From assembly GCF_025145645.1 (NCBI RefSeq), contig NZ_CP102252.1, positions 1,674,001-1,738,000 of the forward strand: 64,000 nt of DNA, in the 5' to 3' direction. A program made the translations under genes and the position numbers. Each line of letters starts with the position of its first letter. The stretch's first letter is position 1. The notes below the pieces were generated by a model. It was not told where the DNA came from, searched no databases, and saw nothing but the letters and a program-made list of their open reading frames with translations. The stretch is from Alistipes senegalensis JC50 (GTDB taxonomy: Bacteria > Bacteroidota > Bacteroidia > Bacteroidales > Rikenellaceae). Positions 41,901-51,373 of the stretch are shown here, piece after piece.

Positions 41901-42127
41901 TCTACGACGCTTCCTACCTGCGCCTGCGCAACCTGGAAATCGCCTACACGCTGAAATCGAAAACGCTCAAAAACTCGGGCATCTCCTCCATCCGGCTCTA
42001 TGTCAGCGGCACCAACCTGTTCACAATCACAGGCATGGATAATTTCGACCCGGAAGCGCCCTCCGGCATCGGAAGTTTCTACCCGATGCAGAAAGTCTAT
42101 AATGTAGGTGTCAAACTTGTTTTCTAA
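38993..42127 (+). CDS. SusC/RagA-family TonB-dependent transporter (inserted PUL, first)
   Basis: 1044 aa outer-membrane importer. Signal peptide to about residue 33 (FVTAAAQ), N-terminal regulatory domain (VKGTVLDDKQAPAVGATIVV), SIEDVVVVGFGVQRKETVTGA split around 114-135, plug with KIRGIGTLN, LILIDGIE and ASATAVYGVRGANGVILVTT (plug about 125-240). The barrel ends VGVKLVF. First gene of the inserted block; its SusD partner starts 18 bp downstream. Substrate probably a fructan-type or other oligosaccharide processed by the GH32-like enzyme (inference). Confidence 0.95.
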   Translation: MNKTLLCTWRRNILRRILSGIFLIGMFVTAAAQQNRQDAVKGTVLDDKQAPAVGATIVVKGTNRGTIADGQGKFSIEASSRDTLQISLIGYLPQEIPVGSQAEVTVWLKENLLSIEDVVVVGFGVQRKETVTGAINSIGSKEILRSPTANVTNALAGKMAGLTAVQRGGEPGKDGATFKIRGIGTLNEGSESAPLILIDGIERTSLDVIDPNEIETINILKDASATAVYGVRGANGVILVTTKTGQPGRAQVTLTSNFGWQSYTMMPELVNAYEWATLYNEGLAHENSTKAPFPQEALDAWKNHTNPVLYPDVDWVDKLLRKSAPQQQYNVNVSGGSDRTKYFVSFGMLHQEGIYKEYDIDGVDFSVNPDYRRFNLRANLDIDVMKGMTLGLRLGTIFTDGNYPNASTSNIFDYLLRTVPGGGPGLINGKLVTGYSGDDPLENYERRVSNPIFDILEQGYQEYNTSTYNLSADLNYDLGFLVKGLSVRGKVAYDDYGTHRVAYTTGSIPQYTVVVDNDYEDGYRLVKASDETAFGAKESYSTRYRNVYLEGGISYAGQFGRHSVTALALYNQRVQDNPSFQYDLPKGLLGFVGRITYNFDNRYLAEFNAGYNGSENFAEGKRFGFFPAFSLGWILTEEKFIPRNKFLTYAKIRGSYGEVGNDQIGGDRYLYLPPTFVYGSNGYNFGTFGQNSQYYPASAEGSVGNSDVTWERAKKANIGLDLKMFDNQLSFTGDYFWEKRDNILWDYGTVPSIVGTTLSAANLGRVDNKGFELELGWNSKVRNFEYWISGVFSYAKNKIVYMDEAKQAYPYLAQTGYSVGQYKGYINEGFINTDADLENQPAHGWGGDRWAKGELNFIDINGDGIVDTNDRVTIGYGSYPEITFGVNLGFQWKGFEVSALLQGAANVSLYLKQSAVCPLYYTRSAQKWHMGRWTEERYLAGEKITYPRILSDNISSPSFLDQNPLSTFWLYDASYLRLRNLEIAYTLKSKTLKNSGISSIRLYVSGTNLFTITGMDNFDPEAPSGIGSFYPMQKVYNVGVKLVF

Positions 42128-42145
42128 CTCCGTAACCAGAAACCC

Positions 42146-43972
42146 ATGAAAAGAAAAATCCACCTATTCGTTGTGGCGGCACTGTTTCTATCGAGTTTGT
42201 TCACGACGACATCGTGCCTCGACATCCTGGAAAAACCGACCAGTTCCGAAATCACGATTGATACGATCTTTTCCAAAAGACTTTATGCGGAAAGTTACCT
42301 GTATCAGGCCTACCATACCCTGATTCCCCGCGGATTCCCGTTTACCAACGGAAATCCCGCCGCCACCCAATTCAGCACGGAGTTCGCCCGTTCGACCCTG
42401 GCCAGCATCACCGACGAGGGCTGCAACGTCCGCGGAGCCAGCTGGGGCTGGTATGTCAACACGTCCGGCTTCGACCCGACGAGCAGTGCCAAAAACCAGG
42501 AAGACGGATTCGGATTCCGCTGGAAAGGAATCCGCGCCGCCTATATATTCATTGAAAACCTCGACAAGGTTCCTGAATCCGAAATCGACAATGCCGAAAA
42601 AGCGCAGATGAAGGCCGAGGCCAAAACTCTGATCGCACTGGCCTATCAGGAGATGCTCGTGCGTTACGGAGGCGTGCCGATTGTCCGCGAATCGTTCAGC
42701 ACCGGCGTAGCTCCCAGTGAAATGGCCATTTCCCGGAGCAGCGTGGAAGATGTGATCGACTTTATCCTGTCTCTCTGCGACGAAGCCAAGGAGATCCTTC
42801 CCGATGCTTACTCCTCCGACAAACAGGGCCGGATCACCAAGGGAGTCGCCCTGGCTATCAAATCGAGGGTGCTGCTCTTCGCAGCGAGCCCGTTCTTCAA
42901 CAGCAGCGCGGCGGACATGGTGCTCTCTTACGACCATCCCGAATACGTATGTCTCGGCGAATACCGGAAAGACCGCTGGCTGGAAGCCGCCAAAGCCGCC
43001 AACGACGTACTGGTATGGGCGTCCACGAAAGGCGGAGTATCGCTCATCATGCCCGAGGATATCGAAGGCGGGGAGACCGACGCCAAGCACAACGCCTACG
43101 GCTACGCCACGTCCGTGAAAGACAACAAAGAGATCATCCTGGCCAACAAAGGTTACAACAGCAGCAACAACGGTTTTGCGGACGGCATCTACTGGAAATT
43201 CACCAGCCGCGGCCTTTCCGTCATGCAGAGCATCATCTACAACTTCCGCAAGGCGGACGGCTCCGATCAGACATGGCCCGCCACGCTTGAAGAACGTCAT
43301 CCGTTCTCCGAATACACGGCGAAAGTCAATGAGATGGAGCCCCGCTTCACGCAGTGCTGCTGGCCGGTCGGACAAGCCGCACCCAACTTCTCGGCAACCG
43401 GAAACTACGCCAAATGGCCGTTCAATTCGATCGACGACAACATGGGAACCTCCGATATGTACGGAGCCTGCCCGATGGTCAAATTCCACTACAATTACAG
43501 CAGTTCCACAAAGATGCAGGATTGGATCGTGTTCCGCCTGGCCGAATTCTACCTCAACTATGCCGAAGCCGTGAACGAATACTACGGACCGGACGGCAGG
43601 GTGGAAGGTGCCCGGTACACGGCGGTCGAGGCCCTGAATGTGATTCGCAACCGCGGCGGTCTGCGCGATTTGAACGAAGAGGAAAGCAAGGACGACCTCT
43701 CTTTCCGGGCCCAGGTACGCCGGGAACGGGCCGTGGAGCTCTTCGCCGAAGGGCAGCGTTTCTTCGACTGCCGCCGATGGAAAATCGCGGACGAAAAGTT
43801 CGGACAGCAGCTCCACACCCTGCGCTACGTACAAAACGCCTCTAAAACCGGCTACGACTCTTACTACCTGGCACTGCACGACAAACGGGCATGGTCGAAA
43901 GCCATGTATCTGCATCCCTTCCCCCAGAAAGAGGTAGACAAGGGGTATCTGCAACAGAATCCCGGTTATTAA
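42146..43972 (+). CDS. SusD/RagB-family lipoprotein (inserted PUL, first)
   Basis: 608 aa partner of the preceding SusC. Lipoprotein signal with Cys at 24 (FTTTSC), then LDILEKPTS. The SusD helical core includes LIALAYQEMLVRYGGVPIVR (about 153-172), and the C-terminal signature is VRRERAVELFAEGQRFFDCRRW, ending LQQNPGY. Longer than the usual 500-570 aa because of loops around residues 310-400. Expected to cap the transporter and bind the glycan at the cell surface. Confidence 0.95.
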   Translation: MKRKIHLFVVAALFLSSLFTTTSCLDILEKPTSSEITIDTIFSKRLYAESYLYQAYHTLIPRGFPFTNGNPAATQFSTEFARSTLASITDEGCNVRGASWGWYVNTSGFDPTSSAKNQEDGFGFRWKGIRAAYIFIENLDKVPESEIDNAEKAQMKAEAKTLIALAYQEMLVRYGGVPIVRESFSTGVAPSEMAISRSSVEDVIDFILSLCDEAKEILPDAYSSDKQGRITKGVALAIKSRVLLFAASPFFNSSAADMVLSYDHPEYVCLGEYRKDRWLEAAKAANDVLVWASTKGGVSLIMPEDIEGGETDAKHNAYGYATSVKDNKEIILANKGYNSSNNGFADGIYWKFTSRGLSVMQSIIYNFRKADGSDQTWPATLEERHPFSEYTAKVNEMEPRFTQCCWPVGQAAPNFSATGNYAKWPFNSIDDNMGTSDMYGACPMVKFHYNYSSSTKMQDWIVFRLAEFYLNYAEAVNEYYGPDGRVEGARYTAVEALNVIRNRGGLRDLNEEESKDDLSFRAQVRRERAVELFAEGQRFFDCRRWKIADEKFGQQLHTLRYVQNASKTGYDSYYLALHDKRAWSKAMYLHPFPQKEVDKGYLQQNPGY

Positions 43973-44004
43973 CGGACCATGTGTAACCAATAGCAACCAA
44001 TTCG

Positions 44005-47000
44005 ATGAATAAACATAAAAACAACCTCAGAACCACGATATGCGGCGCCTTAACGGGCCTGATGCTGCTGGCAGGCGGCCAGGTCTATGCACAACGCACC
44101 GCACAGGGACATGTCGTGGACGAATCGGGTTTCCCGATCGCAGGCGCCATCGTCACAGCCGGCAGCAAAACGGCGACAACGGACAACAAAGGACGGTTCC
44201 GCATCGAGGACGCCACCTCCCTGCGGATCGAAATGCCGGGGTACATGCCCCAGATCCTCGATCGCCTTTCGGACAAGATGACCGTCACGCTGAAAGAGGA
44301 CGATCTTCAACGCAGCCTTTCGACCCCTGCCGGCATCCGCAGCCGGTTTGGGATGGCATCCGCCGTTTCGACCATACAGGGCGACGAGCTGAACGACGAA
44401 TTCGTATCGAATGCGGGCCGGATACTCTCCGGCAAGCTCCCCGGACTGACCGTAGAACAAACCTCCGGCGAACCGGGCAACGATTCCCCCGTATTCTATA
44501 TCCGCGGCCTCGGTTCGTGGAACACCAGCAAGCCGCTGATCTACGTCGATGGGTTCGAAGCCCCGATGGACCGTCTTTCCCCCACGGAAATCGAGTCCAT
44601 ATCCGTACTCAAAGACGCCGGAGCGCTGGCCCAGTTCGGAATAAAGGGAGCCAACGGCGTGATCTGGATTACGACCAAACGCGGTTCGATCGGGAAACCC
44701 AAGGTGAAAGTAAGTCTCAACCAGGGATGGCAGGAAGCGGTATCGCTGCCCAAGTTCATCGACTCGTACACCTATGCCTCCCTTTACAACGAAGCGGTCA
44801 GCAACGATCTCGGCAGATGGAACCCATACTACACCGAAGCACAGCTCAATGCCTATAAGAACGGGAACGACGGCACGATCGAACATTACGACCAACTCTA
44901 TCCAAACGTAAACTGGCACGACGAGGTGCTTCGCTCCTTCGCCCCGGCAACCAACGCCGATGTCAGTTTCTCCGGGGGGAGCAAAACGGTGCGTTATTTT
45001 CTGGCCCTGGGTTACCAGAACATCGACGGTCTGTACAAAAACACCGACAAGGACCGCGATGTGAACTCCAATCTCAATTTCCAGAAATTCAACTACCGGG
45101 CGAACATCGACGCCCGGCTGGGAAAGATTTTCGACGTTGCAGCATCGGTGGGCGGCGACATTTCCGACCGCTACACCCCCAACTATTCGACCGAAACCCT
45201 CTGGACCAACATGGTGAAATACCCCGCCAATGCCTTTCCGGCCCGGACTCCCGGCGGATACGGCGGCACGGTCATCTATCCCGACAACCCGATCGGATCG
45301 GTGCTGGAAACGGGATTCCGGCATTTCCACTACCGGAATGTGCAGGCTACCGTCACCATCGGGGAAGATCTGAGTTTCATCACCAAAGGCCTGCGGCTGA
45401 CGGAGACAATCTCGCTCTACAATCACCAAGGCCAGTATTACTACAAGACGAAAGACTATCAGCGTTTTGCACCCTACATCTCCGATGGCGCGCTCCAATA
45501 TTCCACCATAGGCACGCAGGACACCGATTTCACCATCTCCAACACCGGCAACAACCGCAATGCGGCCCAAAGCCGGCTCAACACGGAAATCGCGCTGACC
45601 TATGAACGGGAGTTCGGCAAGCACCGTGTATCGGGCTCATTCGGTTATCACGGCGACAAATACACCATAGAGGGGACCCAGGTGCCGACCTACACCCGCG
45701 GATTCTCCGGCCACTTCAATTACAGCTACGATTCGCGGTATTTCGCAGAGATCGGATATGCCGTCAACGGCATGTCGCCCTACTCCCCGAAAGACAACAT
45801 CGGATGGTTCCCCTCCCTTTCGCTGGCATGGGTGGCCTCCAACGAAAAATTCCTGAAAGAAAACGACTGGATCGACTATCTGAAAGTGAGAGGCTCGGTA
45901 GGACTGATCGGAATGGCCGACCTGGAGACAGCATCCAACTACTTCATGTACCAGCAGTACTACAAGAGCAAGGATATCGGCCCCTGCTTCGGCTGGGAAG
46001 GAACCGCCGCGATGAACGCACTCTACGAATACTACATCGCCAATCCCGACGCTTCCTGGGAAAAGCTCCTGCGTACGAACATCGGAATCGACGGACGCTT
46101 CTTCTCCGAGCGGCTGAATGTTTCGATCGACGTATTCTACGACCGGCGTTACGACATCCTCACGAAAGCCAATGTCCCGGAGTATTTCGGCATCCTCTCG
46201 GATACGAACATCAATCAGGGCAAAACTTCCAACCGCGGTGTCGAAATCAGTCTCGATTGGAGCGACCGGATCGGTGAATTCTCGTATTACGTCAATCCTA
46301 TTTTCTCGTTCGCCCGCAACAAGATCATCAACATGAACGAAGCCCCGACCGCTTACGCATACCAGCGCCGGACAGGCCATCCTATCGGAACGTTCAACGT
46401 GCTGCAAGCCGACGGGCTGTTCCAGTCATGGGACGAAATCAACGCTCCCGGAGCGCCCCAATCGCTCTATGCCGACGTACAGCCGGGCGACATCCGTTAT
46501 ATGGACCTGAACAAGGACGGCTATATCGACGACAACGACATCGCCTACCAGGCAGGACATTACACGGCCGTTCCCGAGATCACCTACGGCATCACCCTCG
46601 GTGCGGCTTACAAGGGTTTCGACCTCAAAATCTCCGGCTACGGAGCCGCCCATCGCACCATAGGCGTGATGAATACCCGGAACAACGCCTTCCAGAACGG
46701 TACCGGCAACGTCACCGAATGGGCGCTCGAACGCTGGGCCTACTATCCCGAACAGGGAATCGACACCCGTAAGAGCGCCACCTATCCGCGTCTTTCCGCC
46801 GGTTCCAACACCCACAACTGGCAGAATTCGACCTTCTGGCTGCGCAACGGCAATTTCTTCCGCCTGAGCGACATCACGCTGGGCTACACCCTTCCCAGAC
46901 ATTTGCTCAGCAGGGTCGGGATCGACAAGATACGCCTCTATTTCACGGGCACCAACCTCTGCGCAGCAGACCATCTCAAAGCCGGAGACGCCGAAGTCCA

Positions 47001-47055
47001 AACGGGTTATCCGCTGATGAGAACATTCAAAATCGGGTTGAATCTTAACTTCTGA
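44005..47055 (+). CDS. SusC-like TonB-dependent transporter (inserted PUL, second)
   Basis: 1016 aa, with signal peptide ending near QVYAQR. The N-terminal regulatory domain is short and divergent (GHVVDESGFPIAGAIVTAG). The VVVVGYG-type linker is missing; instead a segment around SRFGMASAVSTIQG leads into the plug (YIRGLGSWN, LIYVDGFE, IKGANGVIWITT). C-terminus LNLNF. Distinct from the first SusC of the block, so the two pairs probably take different oligosaccharides or sizes. 32 bp after the first SusD and 4 bp before its own SusD, within one transcript. Confidence 0.92.
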   Translation: MNKHKNNLRTTICGALTGLMLLAGGQVYAQRTAQGHVVDESGFPIAGAIVTAGSKTATTDNKGRFRIEDATSLRIEMPGYMPQILDRLSDKMTVTLKEDDLQRSLSTPAGIRSRFGMASAVSTIQGDELNDEFVSNAGRILSGKLPGLTVEQTSGEPGNDSPVFYIRGLGSWNTSKPLIYVDGFEAPMDRLSPTEIESISVLKDAGALAQFGIKGANGVIWITTKRGSIGKPKVKVSLNQGWQEAVSLPKFIDSYTYASLYNEAVSNDLGRWNPYYTEAQLNAYKNGNDGTIEHYDQLYPNVNWHDEVLRSFAPATNADVSFSGGSKTVRYFLALGYQNIDGLYKNTDKDRDVNSNLNFQKFNYRANIDARLGKIFDVAASVGGDISDRYTPNYSTETLWTNMVKYPANAFPARTPGGYGGTVIYPDNPIGSVLETGFRHFHYRNVQATVTIGEDLSFITKGLRLTETISLYNHQGQYYYKTKDYQRFAPYISDGALQYSTIGTQDTDFTISNTGNNRNAAQSRLNTEIALTYEREFGKHRVSGSFGYHGDKYTIEGTQVPTYTRGFSGHFNYSYDSRYFAEIGYAVNGMSPYSPKDNIGWFPSLSLAWVASNEKFLKENDWIDYLKVRGSVGLIGMADLETASNYFMYQQYYKSKDIGPCFGWEGTAAMNALYEYYIANPDASWEKLLRTNIGIDGRFFSERLNVSIDVFYDRRYDILTKANVPEYFGILSDTNINQGKTSNRGVEISLDWSDRIGEFSYYVNPIFSFARNKIINMNEAPTAYAYQRRTGHPIGTFNVLQADGLFQSWDEINAPGAPQSLYADVQPGDIRYMDLNKDGYIDDNDIAYQAGHYTAVPEITYGITLGAAYKGFDLKISGYGAAHRTIGVMNTRNNAFQNGTGNVTEWALERWAYYPEQGIDTRKSATYPRLSAGSNTHNWQNSTFWLRNGNFFRLSDITLGYTLPRHLLSRVGIDKIRLYFTGTNLCAADHLKAGDAEVQTGYPLMRTFKIGLNLNF

Positions 47056-47059
47056 CAGC

Positions 47060-48763
47060 ATGAAACTGACCATATCCATCAAAACGATACGCATGGCTCT
47101 TGCCGGACTGGCCGTGCTCTCCATGTCCGCCTGCGAAGGCTTGTTACCCGACAACAAGGTAGACCTCGATCTGACCGACAAAAACGCCTCGCAAGCATAT
47201 ACCAATCTCAAAAGCCAGGGGATGATGCTCTACGATTACCTCCCCACGGGTTACAACCGGATCGACGGAGCCATGCTCGCCGCAGCGACAGACGAGGCGG
47301 ACCACGCCCCGATCGGGTCCGACATCGAGAAATTCCAGCTCGGCACGTGGAACGCCGTCACCAATCCGGACAATAATTGGAGCGACTGCTACCGGGCCAT
47401 CCGGCTTTCCGCCCTGTTCCTCCAAAACAGCGAGAACTACGAAACGATCATCCTGCGCGATACCTCCACGGCCTCGAAGCTCAACACCTACAAAACCCAA
47501 TGCGCCGACCTGAAAGCGCTGCGGGCAGAGGCGCGCATACTCAACGCCTACATGTATTTCGAACTGCTGAAACGATTCGGCGGTGTGCCGCTCATCGACA
47601 AACTTTACAGTCTGGAATCGCATCCGGACATGGAGCGAAGCACCTACGATCAGGTAGTAACGCACATCGTCGGGGAGATCGACGACGTGCTGGACAACGA
47701 CGAACTGGAAGACGACTGGTATGCCTACGACCAGAAACAGTACGGCCGCTTCACGCAGGGTGCCGCTCTTGCGCTGAAATCACGCATTCTGCTTTACCGG
47801 GCCAGCCCGCAGAACAATCCCTCGGGCGACACGGAGCGTTGGAAAGAGGCTGCGCAGGCCGCCCACGACCTGATCGAGCTCTCCAAATACACACTGGAAG
47901 GCAATTACGGCAATCTGTTTTCCGGTACGACCTCGCACCAGAGCAAAGAGGTGATCCTCGCCTACATGACCGGTGCGAACAACACGCCCGAAACGGACAA
48001 TTATCCCATCTCCACGAACGGCGGCAAGACCGGAACCTGTCCTTCGGCCAATCTGGTGGACGCCTATGAAAATGCGGACGGAACCCCCTTCGACTGGAAT
48101 TCGCTGACGCCGGGAGACGATCCCTACGCCGGACGTGACCCGAGACTGCAATACAGCATCGTCGTGAACGATTCGCAATGGAACGGACGCACCATGCAAT
48201 GCTACGACGGGGGAGCGGACGGCAGCGGCGTGACGCAGGCGACGACCACCGGATATTATCTGAAAAAATTCCTGACCGACGGACTCGACCTCGAAAAAAA
48301 CCAGACCTCCGTTCACTCCTGGATTTTGTTCCGCTACGCCGAGATTCTCCTGAACTATGCCGAAGCGATGAATGAAGCCTACGGACCCGACACCGATCCG
48401 TTCGGAGACGGCAAAACAGCCCGCTGGGCCGTGAACGAGGTGAGGGGCCGCGTCGGGATGCCGCCCGTAACGGCATCGGACGAGACGGAGATGCGCAACC
48501 GGATCAAACACGAACGCCGGATCGAACTGGCCTTCGAAGACCATCGGTTCTGGGACGTGCGGCGCTGGGGCAAGGCAGATGCCGAATCCGCCCTGGGAGT
48601 GCCCGTCAAGGGTGTAAGCATCACGAAAACCGAAACAGGGTTCACCTATGCAACCAAAATCGTCGGGACCCGCACGTTCCAGGAAAAAATGATGCTCTAT
48701 CCGATTCCTCAAAGCGAGATTCTCCGGTCTGCCGGAAAAATCGAGCAGAATCCGGGCTGGTAA
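47060..48763 (+). CDS. SusD/RagB-family lipoprotein (inserted PUL, second)
   Basis: 567 aa. Lipoprotein signal with Cys at 25 (SMSACEGLLP). SusD core LNAYMYFELLKRFGGVPLI, a SusD-type AQAAHDLIELSKYTL helix, and the C-terminal IKHERRIELAFEDHRFWDVRRW with terminal NPGW. Starts 4 bp after the second SusC, so the pair is tightly coupled. Shares family layout with the other SusDs here, but its central region differs, consistent with a separate ligand. Confidence 0.95.
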   Translation: MKLTISIKTIRMALAGLAVLSMSACEGLLPDNKVDLDLTDKNASQAYTNLKSQGMMLYDYLPTGYNRIDGAMLAAATDEADHAPIGSDIEKFQLGTWNAVTNPDNNWSDCYRAIRLSALFLQNSENYETIILRDTSTASKLNTYKTQCADLKALRAEARILNAYMYFELLKRFGGVPLIDKLYSLESHPDMERSTYDQVVTHIVGEIDDVLDNDELEDDWYAYDQKQYGRFTQGAALALKSRILLYRASPQNNPSGDTERWKEAAQAAHDLIELSKYTLEGNYGNLFSGTTSHQSKEVILAYMTGANNTPETDNYPISTNGGKTGTCPSANLVDAYENADGTPFDWNSLTPGDDPYAGRDPRLQYSIVVNDSQWNGRTMQCYDGGADGSGVTQATTTGYYLKKFLTDGLDLEKNQTSVHSWILFRYAEILLNYAEAMNEAYGPDTDPFGDGKTARWAVNEVRGRVGMPPVTASDETEMRNRIKHERRIELAFEDHRFWDVRRWGKADAESALGVPVKGVSITKTETGFTYATKIVGTRTFQEKMMLYPIPQSEILRSAGKIEQNPGW

Positions 48764-48809
48764 CACCATACAAATAGCTTATTCACAGATACGTTATAAA
48801 GATTTACCC

Positions 48810-49382
48810 ATGAAAAGAATTCTGATATTTCTCTGTACCATCGCATCGACTGCCGGCTATATTTCATGTTCCGATTCGGCAATCGGGGATGAATACGGTT
48901 CCACGCTGATCTACATGCCCCAGGCCACTCACAATCTCGGAACAGACAACAATCTCACGCTGAAATTGAGCAAGGAAGCGGTTACAGCCACCCCGAGCAA
49001 ACGCACGCAGACGACGCTCGGCATCTACCGGGCCGGTACGGCGCCCAAGGAATCGGCGACCGTCGATCTGCTGATCGACAAGGACTCCCTCACCTCGGCC
49101 CAACAATACGCCCAGAGCGGAAATGCCGGAAGCAAATACGACATTTACAAGACGGGCGTACTGCTCGACAAGAAATACTACGACAAACTGCCGGAAACGC
49201 TGACCATTCCGAATGGCAGCCGCGAAGCGACGACACAACTTGTCCTGCACAATGCGGAAATATTCGCGGACTACCCTGTCGGCCAAATCCTGCTGCTGCC
49301 CGTTCGGATCGCAAATCCGACACGTTACACCCTGAACCATTCGCTGTCGCTAACCATGGTCGTCATCACACTGGCCGATTAA
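48810..49382 (+). CDS. DUF1735-type lipoprotein
   Basis: 190 aa. Lipoprotein signal with Cys at 20 (GYISCSDS). Single domain of the DUF1735/BT_3987-N type: EYGSTLIYMPQATHN, an Ig-like fold with GIYRAGTAP and the YDIYKTGVLLDKKYYDKLP segment, then LLLPVRIANPTRYTLN. Such domains are common in SusE/F-position surface glycan-binding proteins, usually with a C-terminal binding module; none is present here, so the protein is at the short end. 46 bp after the second SusD. Confidence 0.75.
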   Translation: MKRILIFLCTIASTAGYISCSDSAIGDEYGSTLIYMPQATHNLGTDNNLTLKLSKEAVTATPSKRTQTTLGIYRAGTAPKESATVDLLIDKDSLTSAQQYAQSGNAGSKYDIYKTGVLLDKKYYDKLPETLTIPNGSREATTQLVLHNAEIFADYPVGQILLLPVRIANPTRYTLNHSLSLTMVVITLAD

Positions 49383-49396
49383 TCGAAAACAAAACG

Positions 49397-51355
49397 ATGA
49401 AAATTCCGATCAGATTCCTGCTTACGACGCTCCTCGGCCTGTGGACCGGGGCCTCCGTTCAGGCGGCCAACCCCGAAGTGCTGGAATGCCGCCTGCATGT
49501 AACCGGCATCGGGGATTTCGCCCTGCACAGCATCTCGGCCCGGATACTCGGGACAGCCTTTCTGGACGATCCGAAACACCCCGATCTGTTCATGCTCGGC
49601 GACAAATATTACAAGAACGAATGTTTCCGGTACAGTTGCGTGGACCGGGGAAAAGACGGCGTTCCCGTCTTCGAACGGAAAGAGCGGATAAAGTTACCCG
49701 ACGGCGCTCTCGCCAAAATATGTATCCGCCAGCGCGGAAAACAAATCTATCTCTTCTGGTGCTCCGACAAAGAGCTGAAATACGCGGAATACGATGCGAA
49801 AAAGGCTGCATTCCTTGAAAAAGGCGCTCTTCCCCTGCCGGAAATGAAATGGAACCCGAAAAACATCACGGTCGAATTGCCGGACGACGGTTCGCTGCGG
49901 GTCAGTGCTTCCTGCACCATCGTATCGTCAACGAAAGCTCCGGGAAACTGGCGCGCGGCCGACTATTTCCCATACGACGGAACAGGCGTATGGCGAGGCC
50001 GTTTCGGTGCGGACGGATTCTTTTCATTCAATTACCCGAAATTCCCGAAAGGCACGGCCTCCGAACCGCAGTTCATCGCCGCCTCCGAGAAAGAGATCTT
50101 CGGGTCCTCGAACGGCATCGACGTGATCCGCTACCCGGGACAGGACGGGATCATCACCGGCTCGTCCTACGGAGGACTCTATTTTCTGAAGCGAAAGGCC
50201 GACGGAACCTGTGAACCCAAACGTCATATCGTGGATGAAACGTTCAATGCGCTGCGCCATCCGACCATTTGGCCGACGCCCGTCGTCTACCCGAACGAAC
50301 AGGGAGAGTACGTGGATTTGCTCGCAACGGGCGAGGGCGGAGCGTTCTATTACCGCTTCACGGGGAAATTCGCCTCCGACGGACGACCCGTATATGACGA
50401 TCCCGTCACCCTGAAAGAGAAAAACCCCGCTTTGTATGCCGGTTCGCTCGTCACCCCGACGCTCGTCGATTGGGACGGCGACGGCAAACTGGACATCGTT
50501 TGCGGCAATTCGGCAGGACACATTCTCTTTTTCCGCAACGCGGGCACGAACCGGAATCCCTCTTTCCGCTCGGGAACTTATTTGAAAGCCGGCAATGAGA
50601 TCATCCACATTCAACCGGGTTACGGCGAGGACATCCAGGGGCCCGGCGAATCCCGATGGGGATATGTCGGCGCCAATGTATTCGACTGGAACAACGACGG
50701 GAAGCCCGACATCCTGACCAACGACTCGCGCGGCAAACATACCGTATTCATGCAGGGCGCGAACGGCCTGAAAGCGGGGAAATCCATCTATCTGAACGAT
50801 CTCGAACTCCACGGCATGTGGCGCTGCCGTCCGGGCGTCGGGACAATGGCCGGCAAATACGTCTATTTCACGCTCGACGATCAGGATGAAATCCACCGCT
50901 ACTTCCGGGAGGACGACTACAATCTCACCGACGGCGGCAAGATGAAACTGACCGACGGTTCGTCCGTCAAGGCCAACTGGCTCGAAGCCGGCGGCAAAGG
51001 GCGCCTGCGGTTCGAAATCGTGGATTGGGATGGCGACGGCATCAAGGACCTGCTGCTGGCGACCAATATGCACCACATGATCCCGGACACGATACGCGGC
51101 ATACCTTGGAGCCGTCCCAAACCGCTCCGGGGAGCCACACTGCTATTCCTGCGCAATGCAGGCACAGAAGCGGACCCGGTCTTCGAATTTCCGAAACAGC
51201 TGAAATACAAGGGCGAACTCGTCCGTTTCGGACACCACGGCTGCGGAGCGTCCACCGGCATGATCGGTAAAATCACGGACGGGCTGCCCAACGTGGTAGT
51301 CGGCGACGAACGCGGAAGCATCTACCTTCTGGAACGCGAGCATTTAAGCTGGTAA
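49397..51355 (+). CDS. FG-GAP beta-propeller protein (inserted PUL)
   Basis: 652 aa secreted protein with signal peptide 1-23 (GASVQAAN). Fewer canonical blades than its paralogue at 31775: DWDGDGKLDIV, DWNNDGKPDIL and DWDGDGIKDLL are clear. A stretch around GNSAGHILFFRNAG...GPGESRWGY aligns well with GNSAGEIAFIRNL...GPAERKWGY of that protein, so the two are homologous. The N-terminal 200 residues are different. Catalytic role not assignable; could bind or cleave the glycan. 14 bp after the DUF1735 gene, 18 bp before the GH32-like gene. Confidence 0.75.
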   Translation: MKIPIRFLLTTLLGLWTGASVQAANPEVLECRLHVTGIGDFALHSISARILGTAFLDDPKHPDLFMLGDKYYKNECFRYSCVDRGKDGVPVFERKERIKLPDGALAKICIRQRGKQIYLFWCSDKELKYAEYDAKKAAFLEKGALPLPEMKWNPKNITVELPDDGSLRVSASCTIVSSTKAPGNWRAADYFPYDGTGVWRGRFGADGFFSFNYPKFPKGTASEPQFIAASEKEIFGSSNGIDVIRYPGQDGIITGSSYGGLYFLKRKADGTCEPKRHIVDETFNALRHPTIWPTPVVYPNEQGEYVDLLATGEGGAFYYRFTGKFASDGRPVYDDPVTLKEKNPALYAGSLVTPTLVDWDGDGKLDIVCGNSAGHILFFRNAGTNRNPSFRSGTYLKAGNEIIHIQPGYGEDIQGPGESRWGYVGANVFDWNNDGKPDILTNDSRGKHTVFMQGANGLKAGKSIYLNDLELHGMWRCRPGVGTMAGKYVYFTLDDQDEIHRYFREDDYNLTDGGKMKLTDGSSVKANWLEAGGKGRLRFEIVDWDGDGIKDLLLATNMHHMIPDTIRGIPWSRPKPLRGATLLFLRNAGTEADPVFEFPKQLKYKGELVRFGHHGCGASTGMIGKITDGLPNVVVGDERGSIYLLEREHLSW

Positions 51356-51373
51356 AACAGATACAGCCGCAAC

